A stretch of DNA of 16,033 bases from NCBI GenBank assembly GCA_964618845.1, contig CAZUCU010000014.1, positions 1 through 16,033 on the forward strand. Direction: 5' to 3'. The DNA comes from CAZUCU01 sp964618845. GTDB lineage: Bacteria > Patescibacteriota > Minisyncoccia > Phycocordibacterales > JAACPR01. The notes below the pieces were generated by a model. That model searched no databases, had not been told where the DNA came from, and saw nothing but the letters and a program-made list of their open reading frames with translations. A program made the position numbers and the translations under genes. This document shows, piece after piece, positions 1 to 7,047 of this stretch (within the stretch, counting starts at the first letter, position 1; the number at the start of each line of letters is the position of its first letter).

Positions 1-1
1 C

Positions 2-29
2 TTGACTTTAACTTCTTATTTGATAATAT
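2..29 (+). promoter_or_regulatory. Candidate promoter inside the ribosomal operon, before S14
   Basis: TTGACT at 2-7 resembles a -35 box. After 16 nt comes TAATAT at 24-29, preceded by TG and one base, which makes an extended -10. Transcription would start near 36, in the leader hairpin before S14. AT-rich sequence yields such matches by chance, and the upstream gene is outside the window, so this is tentative. Confidence 0.35.
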
Positions 30-34
30 TTTTC

Positions 35-52
35 AAGCTCAAAAAAGAGCTT
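35..52 (+). other. Small hairpin with U-rich tail just before rpsZ
   Basis: AAGCTC (35-40) and GAGCTT (47-52) form a 6-bp stem around an A6 loop, followed by TTTAATTT. It could be a weak terminator or attenuator of the preceding gene, or a protective hairpin at the 5' end of a transcript starting near 36. It ends 13 nt before the S14 start codon. Confidence 0.4.
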
Positions 53-65
53 TTTAATTTATTTT

Positions 66-251
66 ATGGCCAAAAAATCAGTAATCGCAAGATCCAGAAG
101 AACACCCAAATACATAAGTCGAGTAGTGAGACGATGTTTTAAGTGTGGAAGAAAAAGAGGTTATATGAGAGATTTTGATATGTGTAGAATTTGTTTTAGA
201 GAATTAGCTAATGAAGGGAAAATTCCTGGAATTAAAAAATCATCATGGTAG
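66..251 (+). CDS. rpsZ: 30S ribosomal protein S14, type Z (zinc-binding)
   Basis: Ribosomal protein uS14 of the small-subunit head, in the short zinc-binding form (61 aa). Two CxxC pairs, C24/C27 and C40/C43, make the zinc knuckle. The basic N-terminus and the C-terminal GKIPGIKKSSW are family hallmarks. It is first in the visible spc-type run, and its last codons overlap the rpsH start by 7 nt (ATG at 245 inside TCATCATGG), so translation of the two is probably coupled. No Shine-Dalgarno sequence precedes it. The symbol rpsN is also used for this gene. Confidence 0.96.
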   Translation: MAKKSVIARSRRTPKYISRVVRRCFKCGRKRGYMRDFDMCRICFRELANEGKIPGIKKSSW

Positions 252-637
252 GAGATAAAATTTCTAATTTAATAATAGGTCTTAAAAATGCTTACAAGGC
301 TAGTCATTTTTCTGTAGAATTTCCATATTCAAAAATAAATAAATCTATTTTAGAAATTTTGAGAAAAGAAGGATTTATAAAAGATTTTGATGAAAAAGGA
401 AAAGATTTTAAAAAAAAACTGATAGTGATATTAAAATACGAAAATGGCGTTCCATCTATTTGTGACGTTGCAAGAGTTTCTAAACAATCTAAAAGATCTT
501 ATATTGGATATAAAAAATTACGACCAGTTAAGCAAGGATATGGAATCTCTGTTATTTCTACTCCAGAAGGCGTGATGTCTAATAAGGAAGCTAAATTAAA
601 AAAACTTGGTGGAGAAGAATTATTTAAAGTTTGGTAA
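245..637 (+). CDS. rpsH: 30S ribosomal protein S8
   Basis: uS8 binds 16S rRNA helix 21 early in 30S assembly; in E. coli it also represses the spc operon. The 130-aa length is normal. The C-terminal block carries the family signature, TPEGVMSNKEAKLKKLGGE at about residues 105-123. The start overlaps the rpsZ stop, and rplF begins 9 nt after its stop. No SD is visible. The identification is firm. Confidence 0.97.
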   Translation: MVGDKISNLIIGLKNAYKASHFSVEFPYSKINKSILEILRKEGFIKDFDEKGKDFKKKLIVILKYENGVPSICDVARVSKQSKRSYIGYKKLRPVKQGYGISVISTPEGVMSNKEAKLKKLGGEELFKVW

Positions 638-646
638 AAAAATAGT

Positions 647-1180
647 ATGTCAAGAATAGGAAAAAAACCAATAGAGATACCAGAAAAAACAGAAGTCACT
701 GTTTTGGGAAATTTAATTACAATAAAGGGTCCACTTGGTGAAATAAAAAGAGAATTTAATAAGTTTGTTAATATTGAAGTGAAAGAAAAACAAGTCATTG
801 TAACGCCAACAGATGAGTCCTTAGAATCAAAAGCTTTTTGGGGGACTTTTGCTTCTCATATAAAAAACATGATTGCTGGTGTAAACAAAGCTTATGAAAA
901 AGTTCTGATAATTGAAGGAGTTGGATATAAAGCAAACCTTCAAGGAGAGAAAATAATCTTAAATGTGGGTTTTTCTCACCCTGTTTCTTTGGCAATTCCC
1001 CAAGGTATTAAGTGTGAAATTGAAAAAGATAATATAAAAATTTCTGGTATAGACAAAGAAATCGTTGGGGAATTTGCTGCAACAATTAGGGCCCAAAAGA
1101 AACCAGAACCTTACAAAGGTAAAGGTATAAGATATTCTTATGAGATTATAAGAAGGAAAGAAGGTAAGAAAGCTGTATAA
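647..1180 (+). CDS. rplF: 50S ribosomal protein L6
   Basis: uL6 sits near the sarcin-ricin loop of the large subunit. The protein is 177 aa, the normal length, and begins MSRIGKKPIEIP. The C-terminal signature PEPYKGKGIRY (about residues 151-161) is present. It lies between rpsH and rplR as in the standard spc order. The start ATG is preceded by AAAAAATAGT with no SD, like its neighbours. Confidence 0.97.
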   Translation: MSRIGKKPIEIPEKTEVTVLGNLITIKGPLGEIKREFNKFVNIEVKEKQVIVTPTDESLESKAFWGTFASHIKNMIAGVNKAYEKVLIIEGVGYKANLQGEKIILNVGFSHPVSLAIPQGIKCEIEKDNIKISGIDKEIVGEFAATIRAQKKPEPYKGKGIRYSYEIIRRKEGKKAV

Positions 1181-1187
1181 AAATTTT

Positions 1188-1532
1188 ATGAATACAACAA
1201 GAAACCAAAAAAGAAAAATCAGACAGAGAAGGATACGATCCAAAATTGTTGGTACCTTAAAAAAACCAAGATTTTCTGTTTTTAAATCAAATAAAGATCT
1301 CTATGTACAGCTTATAGATGATATAAAAGGAAATACTATAATATCTTTTGATTCTCGAAAAATTAAACAGCAAACTCTTTCAGAGAAAGCAAAGGAAATA
1401 GGGACAGAAATTGCTAAATTGGCCAAAGAAAAGAAAATCAAAGAAGTTGTTTTTGATAGATCGGGGTATGTTTATAAAGGTGTAATAAAAATATTAGCAG
1501 ATACTGCCAGAGAAGGTGGACTTAAATTTTAA
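1188..1532 (+). CDS. rplR: 50S ribosomal protein L18
   Basis: uL18 binds 5S rRNA and helps form the central protuberance. At 114 aa it has normal length. The basic N-terminus (residues 1-28, rich in R/K, ending KPRFSVFKSNKDLYVQLIDD) and the C-terminal FDRSGYVYKGVIKILADTAR block with GGLKF identify it. It starts 7 nt after rplF and ends 3 nt before rpsE. No SD is seen. Confidence 0.97.
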   Translation: MNTTRNQKRKIRQRRIRSKIVGTLKKPRFSVFKSNKDLYVQLIDDIKGNTIISFDSRKIKQQTLSEKAKEIGTEIAKLAKEKKIKEVVFDRSGYVYKGVIKILADTAREGGLKF

Positions 1533-1535
1533 TAT

Positions 1536-2162
1536 ATGTCAGATGAACAAAATAAAGAAATAAATAATAAAGAGATTTCCAAAGAAGAAAAAGTTATTGA
1601 AAATACTCAAGAAGATTTTTCTTTTAATTCAGATAGAAAAATTTTTAGAAAAAATAAAAGAAAAAATATTAGGAGAAAAGATAAACAACGAACAGAGTTT
1701 GATCAAAAAATTTTGGATATTAGAAGGGTCACTCGAGTTGCTGCTGGAGGTAGAAGGTTTAATTTCTCTGTTTCTATTGTTGTTGGTGATAGAAACGGAA
1801 GAGTTGGTGTTGGCACAGGAAAAGCAGGAGATACAACTATGGCAATTGAAAAAGCAACCAAAAATGCTAAAAAAAATATGATTACGGTAAAAAAGACTGA
1901 TAATAATTCAATTTCGCATGATATTAAAGTTAAATATTGTAGTGCGAGAGTTATGCTAATACCAGCAAAAGGTAGGGGTATGGTTGCAGGTTCTGCCGTT
2001 AGAGATGTTATCGAATTAGCAGGTCTTCATGATATAAATGCTAAAATTTTTTCAGGTTCTAAAAATAAATTAAATATTGCCAGAGCTACTGTCAAAGCAC
2101 TCGAAGCTTTGAAAGCACCGAGAAACAAATTTAACGAGAAAATAATGAAAAGTAAAAACTAA
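1536..2162 (+). CDS. rpsE: 30S ribosomal protein S5 with N-terminal extension
   Basis: uS5 contributes to decoding accuracy and mRNA unwinding. The core begins near residue 62 with the dsRBD-like block RRVTRVAAGGRRFNFSV and continues through GRVGVGTGKAGDTTMAIEKA and KGRGMVAGSAVRDVIELAG to the C-terminus. At 208 aa it is about 40 residues longer than a typical S5: residues 1-60 form a charged, probably disordered tail, acidic first and then very basic (about 35-55). The gene after it is rplO; the usual rpmD (L30) is missing, as is general in CPR bacteria. Confidence 0.96.
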   Translation: MSDEQNKEINNKEISKEEKVIENTQEDFSFNSDRKIFRKNKRKNIRRKDKQRTEFDQKILDIRRVTRVAAGGRRFNFSVSIVVGDRNGRVGVGTGKAGDTTMAIEKATKNAKKNMITVKKTDNNSISHDIKVKYCSARVMLIPAKGRGMVAGSAVRDVIELAGLHDINAKIFSGSKNKLNIARATVKALEALKAPRNKFNEKIMKSKN

Positions 2163-2173
2163 TATAAAATTTT

Positions 2174-2620
2174 ATGCAAAAACATGAATTAAAAAGGAAT
2201 ACAAAACGATTTAGATCAATACGAGTTGGTCGAGGAGGAAAAAGAGGAAAGACTTCCGGAAAGGGTCACAAAGGTCAAAAAGCAAGAGCGGGTACCAGAA
2301 TGAGACCCGAAATGAGAGATATCATCAAAAAATTACCCAAAATGCGTGGAAGGGGGGTTAATTCTAATAAGAGTATTCAACACAAGCCCGCACCAATAAA
2401 CCTTACTATTATTGAAAATAATTTTAATGAAAAAGAAATTATAAATCCAAGAAATTTATTTAAGAAAGGTCTTATTCGAAAAGTTTCAGGAAAATTTCCG
2501 AGAGTGAAAATTTTGTCAGTTGGTGAAATTACTAAAAAAGTAATAATCACAGATTGCTTAATTTCTAATGTTGCTAAAGAAAAAATTGAGAAAATTGGAG
2601 GAAAAGTTATACTTAAATAA
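2174..2620 (+). CDS. rplO: 50S ribosomal protein L15
   Basis: uL15 binds 23S rRNA late in large-subunit assembly. The 148-aa length is normal. The glycine- and arginine-rich N-terminal tail (VGRGGKRGKTSGKGHKGQKA, about residues 18-37) is typical. It sits between rpsE and secY; secY starts 2 nt after its stop. No SD is visible. Confidence 0.96.
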   Translation: MQKHELKRNTKRFRSIRVGRGGKRGKTSGKGHKGQKARAGTRMRPEMRDIIKKLPKMRGRGVNSNKSIQHKPAPINLTIIENNFNEKEIINPRNLFKKGLIRKVSGKFPRVKILSVGEITKKVIITDCLISNVAKEKIEKIGGKVILK

Positions 2621-2622
2621 TT

Positions 2623-3900
2623 ATGTTTAAAAAATTTATTGAAAAACTAAGACTTCTTATAAAAGACAAGATTCTCAGAAAGAAAATTTTATTTATTCTT
2701 GGTGCATTAGTAATTTTTAGAGTTTTGGCCGCTATTCCAATTCCCGGAATTGATGAAGAAGCACTTGGAAGATTTTTAAACGATAATCAATTTTTTAGTT
2801 TGTTAAATATATTTTCTGGTGGGGGTCTTTCTGGTTTATCTATAGTTATGCTTGGTGTTGGACCTTATATCACCGCTTCAATTATAATGCAACTTTTAAC
2901 CATCATTTCTCCCAAAATGAAAGAGTTATTTCACGAAAGTGGTGCAGTGGGTCGCAAGAAATTTTCTAATTATTCGAGACTCTTGACTGTTCCTTTGGCC
3001 ACCATTCAATCTTTTGCTTTTATTTTGCTTTTACAACAAAAAGCAATTTTGGGCTCTTTATCTGGAATTCCTCTTATAACTAGCATAATTGTTGTTACCA
3101 CTGGTTCTATATTGTTGATGTGGATTGGTGAACTAATTACTGAATTTGGTATTGGAAATGGTGTTTCTTTGATAATTTTTGCAGGTATTGTTGCTGGAAT
3201 ACCTAATTCTATTCAACAAATTTTGTTTACTTATAACCCCGCTCAAATACCAACTTATATTGCTTTTATAGTGGTTGCTTTGATTACTATTATAGGGGTT
3301 GTATTTATAACAGAAGCAGAAAGACCGATACCAATAACTTATGCGCGTCAGATTAGATCAGGAGGAAGATCTGTCGGTGGCGGTTCTACTTATTTACCCC
3401 TTAGATTGAATCAAGCTGGAGTTATTCCAATAATATTTGCTTTATCTATTCTATTATTGCCACAAATGCTCATTACTTTTCTTTCTACGGTGCAAAATGA
3501 GATTGTACAAAATATTTCTGTTTGGATAAATAGTTTTATGGCTAATCAACTGGCTTACGGGGTCTCTTATTTTGTCTTGGTTTTCTTGTTCACTTATTTT
3601 TACACAGCTGTTACTTTTGACCCTGAATCCGTATCAAAAAATTTGCAAAGAAATGGTGCGTTTATTCCAGGTGTAAGGCCGGGGGAAACGACAAATGAAT
3701 ATATTTCTAATGTTTTATCAAGAGTTACTTTTTTCGGTGCAATCTTTTTGGGTTTAATTGCTATTTTACCCTTAATAGTACGATATTTTTCGGGTATCAC
3801 TTCGCTTACAGTTGGAGGTACTGCGCTTTTGATTGCGGTTTCTGTTATCACAGACCTCCTAAAGAAAATTGATGGTCAAGTATCACTTCGAGAATATTAA
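2623..3900 (+). CDS. secY: Protein translocase subunit SecY
   Basis: SecY is the channel of the Sec translocon in the cytoplasmic membrane. At 425 aa it fits the family, with about ten hydrophobic segments. Recognised blocks are the N-terminal FRVLAAIPIPGID, the plug and TM2 region (GGGLSGLSIVMLGVGPYITA, residues 65-84), the cytoplasmic ARQIRSGGRSVGGGSTYLPL loop near 241, and LNQAGVIPIIFA. It is the last gene of the ribosomal run. The usual followers adk-map are separated from it by three minus-strand genes. Its stop is only 9 nt from the convergent C39-like gene, with no clear terminator between them. Confidence 0.97.
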   Translation: MFKKFIEKLRLLIKDKILRKKILFILGALVIFRVLAAIPIPGIDEEALGRFLNDNQFFSLLNIFSGGGLSGLSIVMLGVGPYITASIIMQLLTIISPKMKELFHESGAVGRKKFSNYSRLLTVPLATIQSFAFILLLQQKAILGSLSGIPLITSIIVVTTGSILLMWIGELITEFGIGNGVSLIIFAGIVAGIPNSIQQILFTYNPAQIPTYIAFIVVALITIIGVVFITEAERPIPITYARQIRSGGRSVGGGSTYLPLRLNQAGVIPIIFALSILLLPQMLITFLSTVQNEIVQNISVWINSFMANQLAYGVSYFVLVFLFTYFYTAVTFDPESVSKNLQRNGAFIPGVRPGETTNEYISNVLSRVTFFGAIFLGLIAILPLIVRYFSGITSLTVGGTALLIAVSVITDLLKKIDGQVSLREY

Positions 3901-3909
3901 TTAAGTTTT

Positions 3910-4623
3910 TTATTCTTTAGAGGGTTCTATTACTATCATATTTTTTTCTAATTTAGTAATGGGCTTTTTTATTCCAGTTGGGAAATCTCTTAATGCATTT
4001 TCAAAAATTTGTCTATCATATCTAAAATTCTCTCCTCTTTTTGTACCAGGATCATTTGTTATGATTTCATCAGTCTCAGCATCATAACCTATAATGACCA
4101 ACATGTGTCTTTCTGGGCCAGGCGGAGTATAGAATGGATTTTTTAATGCTTGTCCATTTGTTGGTGTGATTATTAAATTACCTTTTTTTAATTCTGTGAT
4201 TATGTCTTTTGTTGTTATGTTTTCTACAAATTTTATTTTATTGTAGCTAAAATAATCTCTAATTAATTTAGTTGTATCAAAAGCAGATCGATCATAATAA
4301 TCCCCATAATTAACTTCTTCGAACTTTGATATATTCTGAATTTCATACATTGCTATTTTTTTATTTATTTCTTTGTCTTTTGCCCAGTATATAGCCATTA
4401 ATATTGATGCTTCTTCACATCCTTGTTGAAACATCATATTGTCCCAATCTCCATTTGGTGCCTGTGAAGTAAAAGGTACATTTGATAGTAATATAGAAGG
4501 ACTGTCCTTGTTGATATTTTTTATATTGCTTTGATCAGGATAAAAAGATTCATTTGGTTTTGAATATATCCAAATTAATATTGGAATTGTTATTAAAATT
4601 AATATAATAAAAAAGTTTTTCAT
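3910..4623 (-). CDS. Membrane-anchored C39-like (papain-fold) cysteine peptidase
   Basis: The 237-aa protein starts with a hydrophobic signal-anchor (residues 4-20), so the rest should lie outside the membrane. The body matches the peptidase C39-like fold: VPFTSQAPNGDW followed by QQGCEEAS gives the candidate nucleophile C69 with Q54 or Q67 upstream, PERHMLVIIGYD gives H173, and NDPG gives D191. The likely role is cleavage of a peptide or of cell-wall crosslinks; the substrate is unknown. It begins 1 nt after the stop of the M23 gene, so the two form an operon. Its 3' end converges on secY. The fold is well supported; activity is inferred from the intact triad. Confidence 0.75.
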   Translation of the reverse strand: MKNFFIILILITIPILIWIYSKPNESFYPDQSNIKNINKDSPSILLSNVPFTSQAPNGDWDNMMFQQGCEEASILMAIYWAKDKEINKKIAMYEIQNISKFEEVNYGDYYDRSAFDTTKLIRDYFSYNKIKFVENITTKDIITELKKGNLIITPTNGQALKNPFYTPPGPERHMLVIIGYDAETDEIITNDPGTKRGENFRYDRQIFENALRDFPTGIKKPITKLEKNMIVIEPSKE

Positions 4624-4624
4624 A

Positions 4625-5354
4625 TTATTTATTATTTGCGAAGTCAGGTTGATTTTTCATCCAATAATGATTTACATTTTCTAATGTTAGACCCAGTTGC
4701 GGATATAAATTAGAAGATAATCTTTTGTATACGCCGTAAGGATCTGCTCTTAGTGTATTATTATTTTTTGTATCTATAATATGAAATTCAAAATGTAATT
4801 GGGGGATTCCTTTTGTGTTTCCAGTCGTACTGGCTTCACCCAAATAGATATTATTTTCTATAAAAATACCATCACTATCACTTATCCCTTTGTTCATGTA
4901 AGGGATATAATCAGGCACATTATCAAGATGAGAATATAAAGTGTTATAACCTTTATTATCTTTAGTTATTTTTCTTATAACAACAAATTTACCCCAGCTT
5001 TTGCTATCTCCTTTAAAAGCGATGCCTTCATGTGTAGAAAATATTGGAAAAGTTAAAAAAGATTCATCTTCTTTTCTAACATAATCTATTCCCCAATGTC
5101 TATCTTCCGGTGTGTCCAATAGATTTCCATCGTAAGCCTCAAAACCTTCGGCTATTGTAATGGGGGGGTTCTAATAAGGGAAAAGGATAATTTTCTAATA
5201 TCATTTCAGTTTTGGGTGGTATTATCCAAATTCTTGATAAATTAGCCTGTATCCAATCAGGATCATATTTATTGATTTTTAAAATTTTAACATTTCCAAA
5301 AATCAGAGAAAACAACAATATAGATAAAAATAGTATTACATTCTTTTTTATCAT
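4625..5354 (-). pseudogene. M23-family metallopeptidase, split by a frameshift at a C7 run
   Basis: Two reading frames join into one M23 (lysostaphin/LytM-type) protein of about 242 aa. The first frame starts at ATG 5354 (a longer TTG start at 5399 would lie on the promoter) and gives a signal-anchor MIKKNVILFLSILLF, then ...PFPLLEPP. At the coding-strand C7 run (G7 at 5162-5168) it runs into a stop; read with six C, it continues ITIAEGFEAYDGN... into the metallopeptidase domain. In the joined protein H86 and D90 (HxxxD), H142 (YSHL) and H187 (QLHFE) match the M23 site. The first His of the usual HxH is Gln (Q185), which removes one of the two catalytic histidines. The frameshift may be a sequencing error, phase variation, recoding or real decay. 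Operon partner of the C39-like gene. Confidence 0.75.
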
Positions 5355-5364
5355 ACTTACGAAT

Positions 5365-5399
5365 ATTGTATCATATGATTTATTAAAATAATTTCTCAA
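5365..5399 (-). promoter_or_regulatory. Promoter of the M23-C39 operon
   Basis: Reading the minus strand, TTGAGA (5399-5394) is followed after 18 nt by TATGAT (5375-5370), and TACAAT (5370-5365) preceded by TGA forms an extended -10. Transcription would start about 4-5 nt before the ATG at 5354, leaving almost no leader. This supports ATG 5354 as the start rather than TTG 5399. Confidence 0.55.
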
Positions 5400-5402
5400 A
5401 TT

Positions 5403-5433
5403 AAAAACCGCCCCTATTTTTTATTGGGGCGGT
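5403..5433 (-). terminator. Intrinsic terminator of the 40-aa membrane peptide gene
   Basis: ACCGCCCC (5407-5414) and GGGGCGGT (5426-5433) form a perfect 8-bp stem with an 11-nt AT loop. On the minus strand the stem is followed by TTTTTAATTT. The last codons and the TAG stop of the small gene at 5414-5536 lie inside the structure. Confidence 0.8.
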
Positions 5434-5536
5434 GGGGGAATATAATGTGACAAAGACTTCCAAGTGTTGCAAGAATTGCAAGAATGAAAAGAATAAACAC
5501 AATTCCATTGATCAGGATTTTTGCGAATAACTCCAT
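5414..5536 (-). CDS. 40-aa single-span membrane peptide, unknown function
   Basis: A short minus-strand ORF, ATG 5536 to TAG 5414, encodes 40 aa. It begins MELFAKILINGIVF, continues with a hydrophobic helix (about residues 8-34, rich in I, L, F and A, including LAILATLGSL), and ends in the basic tail HRPNKK. It has the only strong Shine-Dalgarno site in the window, GGAGGT with 7 nt spacing, an intrinsic terminator on its 3' end, and a TATGAT box at 5567-5562 upstream. Together these make it a convincing self-contained gene. It could be a small regulatory membrane protein or a type I toxin-like peptide; the sequence does not decide, and no antisense RNA promoter is obvious. Confidence 0.7.
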   Translation of the reverse strand: MELFAKILINGIVFILFILAILATLGSLCHIIFPHRPNKK

Positions 5537-5543
5537 ATTTATT

Positions 5544-5549
5544 ACCTCC
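5544..5549 (-). promoter_or_regulatory. Strong Shine-Dalgarno site (GGAGGT) of the 40-aa peptide
   Basis: GGAGGT on the minus strand ends 7 nt before the ATG at 5536, a near-optimal ribosome binding site. It stands out because the ribosomal protein genes, secY, adk, map, ndk and rimK all lack one. Confidence 0.8.
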
Positions 5550-5589
5550 ATTTTTTAATATATCATAAAAAGCAAAAAATATAAAAATT

Positions 5590-5598
5590 TGTTAAAAT
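5590..5598 (+). promoter_or_regulatory. Extended -10 promoter of adk, predicted leaderless
   Basis: TG, one base, then TAAAAT (5593-5598), followed by 6 nt and the ATG of adk at 5605. Transcription should begin at or within a base or two of the start codon. No convincing -35 is seen. Confidence 0.6.
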
Positions 5599-5604
5599 AG
5601 CAAT

Positions 5605-6198
5605 ATGAAATTAGAACCACAAACATATATTTTTATTAGTAGATCAGGCGGAGGAAAGGGAACACAGATTTCTCTTCTTCGGCAGTATTTTGATGATCAT
5701 GATTTTGGGGAAGTTTTTCAATTGGAAGTAGGAGATATTTTTCGTCAATTTATTGCCAAGGATACTTATGCCAGTAAATTAGCAAAGGAGGTTATAAACA
5801 GGGGGGAACTCCAGCCATCGTTTTTGGCAATTTGGGCTTGGTCTGTTGATATGATAAATAATATAAAATCTGATAACCATGTTTTTATTGATGGAACCCC
5901 GCGGGAAGTAGACGAACAACAAATATTGATCGAGGCTTTAAATTTTTTTGAGAGAAAACAATTCACGGTCTTTTATCTAAATATTTCCAGAGAATGTGCT
6001 TTGGAGAGAATGACTTCCAGAAAAAGAGATGATGATAATAGTGACAGTATTCAAAAACGACTTAATTGGTTTGATAAAGATGTATTACCAGTTTTGGAAA
6101 ATTTTAAAAAAGATCCAAATTGCAAATTTATAGAGATTGATGGTGAAAGGGAAATTGATGAAATTCACAAAGAACTTTTAGAAAAATTAGAAATATGA
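5605..6198 (+). CDS. adk: Adenylate kinase-like nucleoside monophosphate kinase
   Basis: A P-loop kinase of 197 aa that should transfer phosphate between ATP and AMP (or another NMP) in the cytosol. The P-loop is SRSGGGKGTQ (residues 12-21) instead of the usual GxPGxGKGTQ. The NMP-binding DGTPRE block (about 97-102) replaces the common GFPR. The R...KRDDD...IQKRLNWF stretch (about 135-154) supplies the lid arginines; there is no long zinc-type lid. Position before map matches the secY-adk-map order, here displaced from secY. Its stop overlaps the map start by 4 nt. The exact NMP substrate cannot be told from sequence alone. Confidence 0.85.
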   Translation: MKLEPQTYIFISRSGGGKGTQISLLRQYFDDHDFGEVFQLEVGDIFRQFIAKDTYASKLAKEVINRGELQPSFLAIWAWSVDMINNIKSDNHVFIDGTPREVDEQQILIEALNFFERKQFTVFYLNISRECALERMTSRKRDDDNSDSIQKRLNWFDKDVLPVLENFKKDPNCKFIEIDGEREIDEIHKELLEKLEI

Positions 6199-6962
6199 TA
6201 AATTTAAAAAGCAAAACAGATATAGAAAAATTAAAAGAAGGAGGAAAAAATTTAGCAGATATAATGAGAAGGTCTTCTGTTTTAGCAAAACCGGGAGTAA
6301 GTAGTCAGGAGGTTGAAGATTTTTTTCTGTCAGAAATTAAAAAATGTGGAGATAGGTCTGCTTTTTTGGGGTATCAGCCGGGTGGTTCTCGAAAACCTTT
6401 CCCCGCATGTGTTTGTGTTTGTATAAATGATGAAATAGTCCACGGAATTCCAAATGGTGAGCCTAAAATTTTTAAAGAAGGGGATATCGTGACCTTTGAT
6501 GCTGGTCTTATTCATAAGGGAATGTATTTAGATCACGCCGTTACCTATCCTGTTGGGAAAGTTTCTAAAGAAGTCCAAAAACTTTTATCTGTGACAAAAG
6601 AAGCTTTAATGTCGGGGATCAAAGAGGCTCAAATTGGTAATAAAATTGGTGATATTTCTGCTCGAATTCAAAAACACGCCGAAAAGGCAAATTTCAGCGT
6701 TATAGAGGGTTTATCTGGGCACGGTGTGGGCTTTGATCTTCATGAGGATCCATATGTTCCCAATGAAGGAAGAAAAGGCACTGGGGAAATAATTGAAGAG
6801 GGTCTTGTCATTGCCATCGAACCGATGTTTTCTTTGGGTACTTCCAAAATTAAATTGGGAAAAGATGGCTATACATATTTAACAACTGATGGCAGTTTAT
6901 CAGCACAGTTTGAACATACCGTTGCTGTGACCAAAGATGGTCCATTAATATTAACAATATAG
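6195..6962 (+). CDS. map: Methionine aminopeptidase, type I
   Basis: Removes the N-terminal Met from new proteins; a pita-bread dimetal hydrolase of 255 aa, normal for type I without an N-terminal extension. The metal ligands are visible: D102 (TFDAG), D113 (YLDHA), H176 (GHGVG), E209 (AIEPM) and E240 (QFEHT); H83 (VHGIP) is the substrate-side histidine. ATG 6195 overlaps the adk stop (ATGA), so the two are translationally coupled. In many bacteria infA, rpmJ, rpsM and rpoA follow; here ndk does. Confidence 0.96.
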   Translation: MINLKSKTDIEKLKEGGKNLADIMRRSSVLAKPGVSSQEVEDFFLSEIKKCGDRSAFLGYQPGGSRKPFPACVCVCINDEIVHGIPNGEPKIFKEGDIVTFDAGLIHKGMYLDHAVTYPVGKVSKEVQKLLSVTKEALMSGIKEAQIGNKIGDISARIQKHAEKANFSVIEGLSGHGVGFDLHEDPYVPNEGRKGTGEIIEEGLVIAIEPMFSLGTSKIKLGKDGYTYLTTDGSLSAQFEHTVAVTKDGPLILTI

Positions 6963-6972
6963 CGAGAAGCGA

Positions 6973-7041
6973 AAAGTGAAAAGCGAGAAGTAAAAATTAA
7001 AAAAGATTTCTTCTCACTTCTCGCTTCTCTCTTTTCACTTT
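6973..7041. repeat. Purine-rich inverted repeat between map and ndk
   Basis: The left arm (6973-6990) is built of GAGAAG/GAAAAG/GTGAAAAG units. The right arm (7024-7041) is its reverse complement over 18 nt with one mismatch. A register-shifted pairing, GCGAGAAGT (6983-6991) with ACTTCTCGC (7016-7024), is also perfect. RNA from this gap would fold into a long hairpin just before ndk; all-purine on one side and all-pyrimidine on the other suggests expansion of short units. Confidence 0.7.
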
Positions 7042-7047
7042 AAATAT

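Noticed and set aside
1..57. Partial ORF in frame 1 (…NIFQAQKRAF, stop at 55-57), as the end of rplE (L5)
   Set aside because: L5 would be expected here by synteny, but the 18 residues do not resemble its C-terminus, and the same bases hold a plausible promoter and hairpin.
4625..5119. Treating the 164-aa M23 ORF as a complete gene from TTG 5119
   Set aside because: The domain would start without its upstream strand and without a signal-anchor, and the matching sequence lies directly upstream in the frame shifted at the C7 run.
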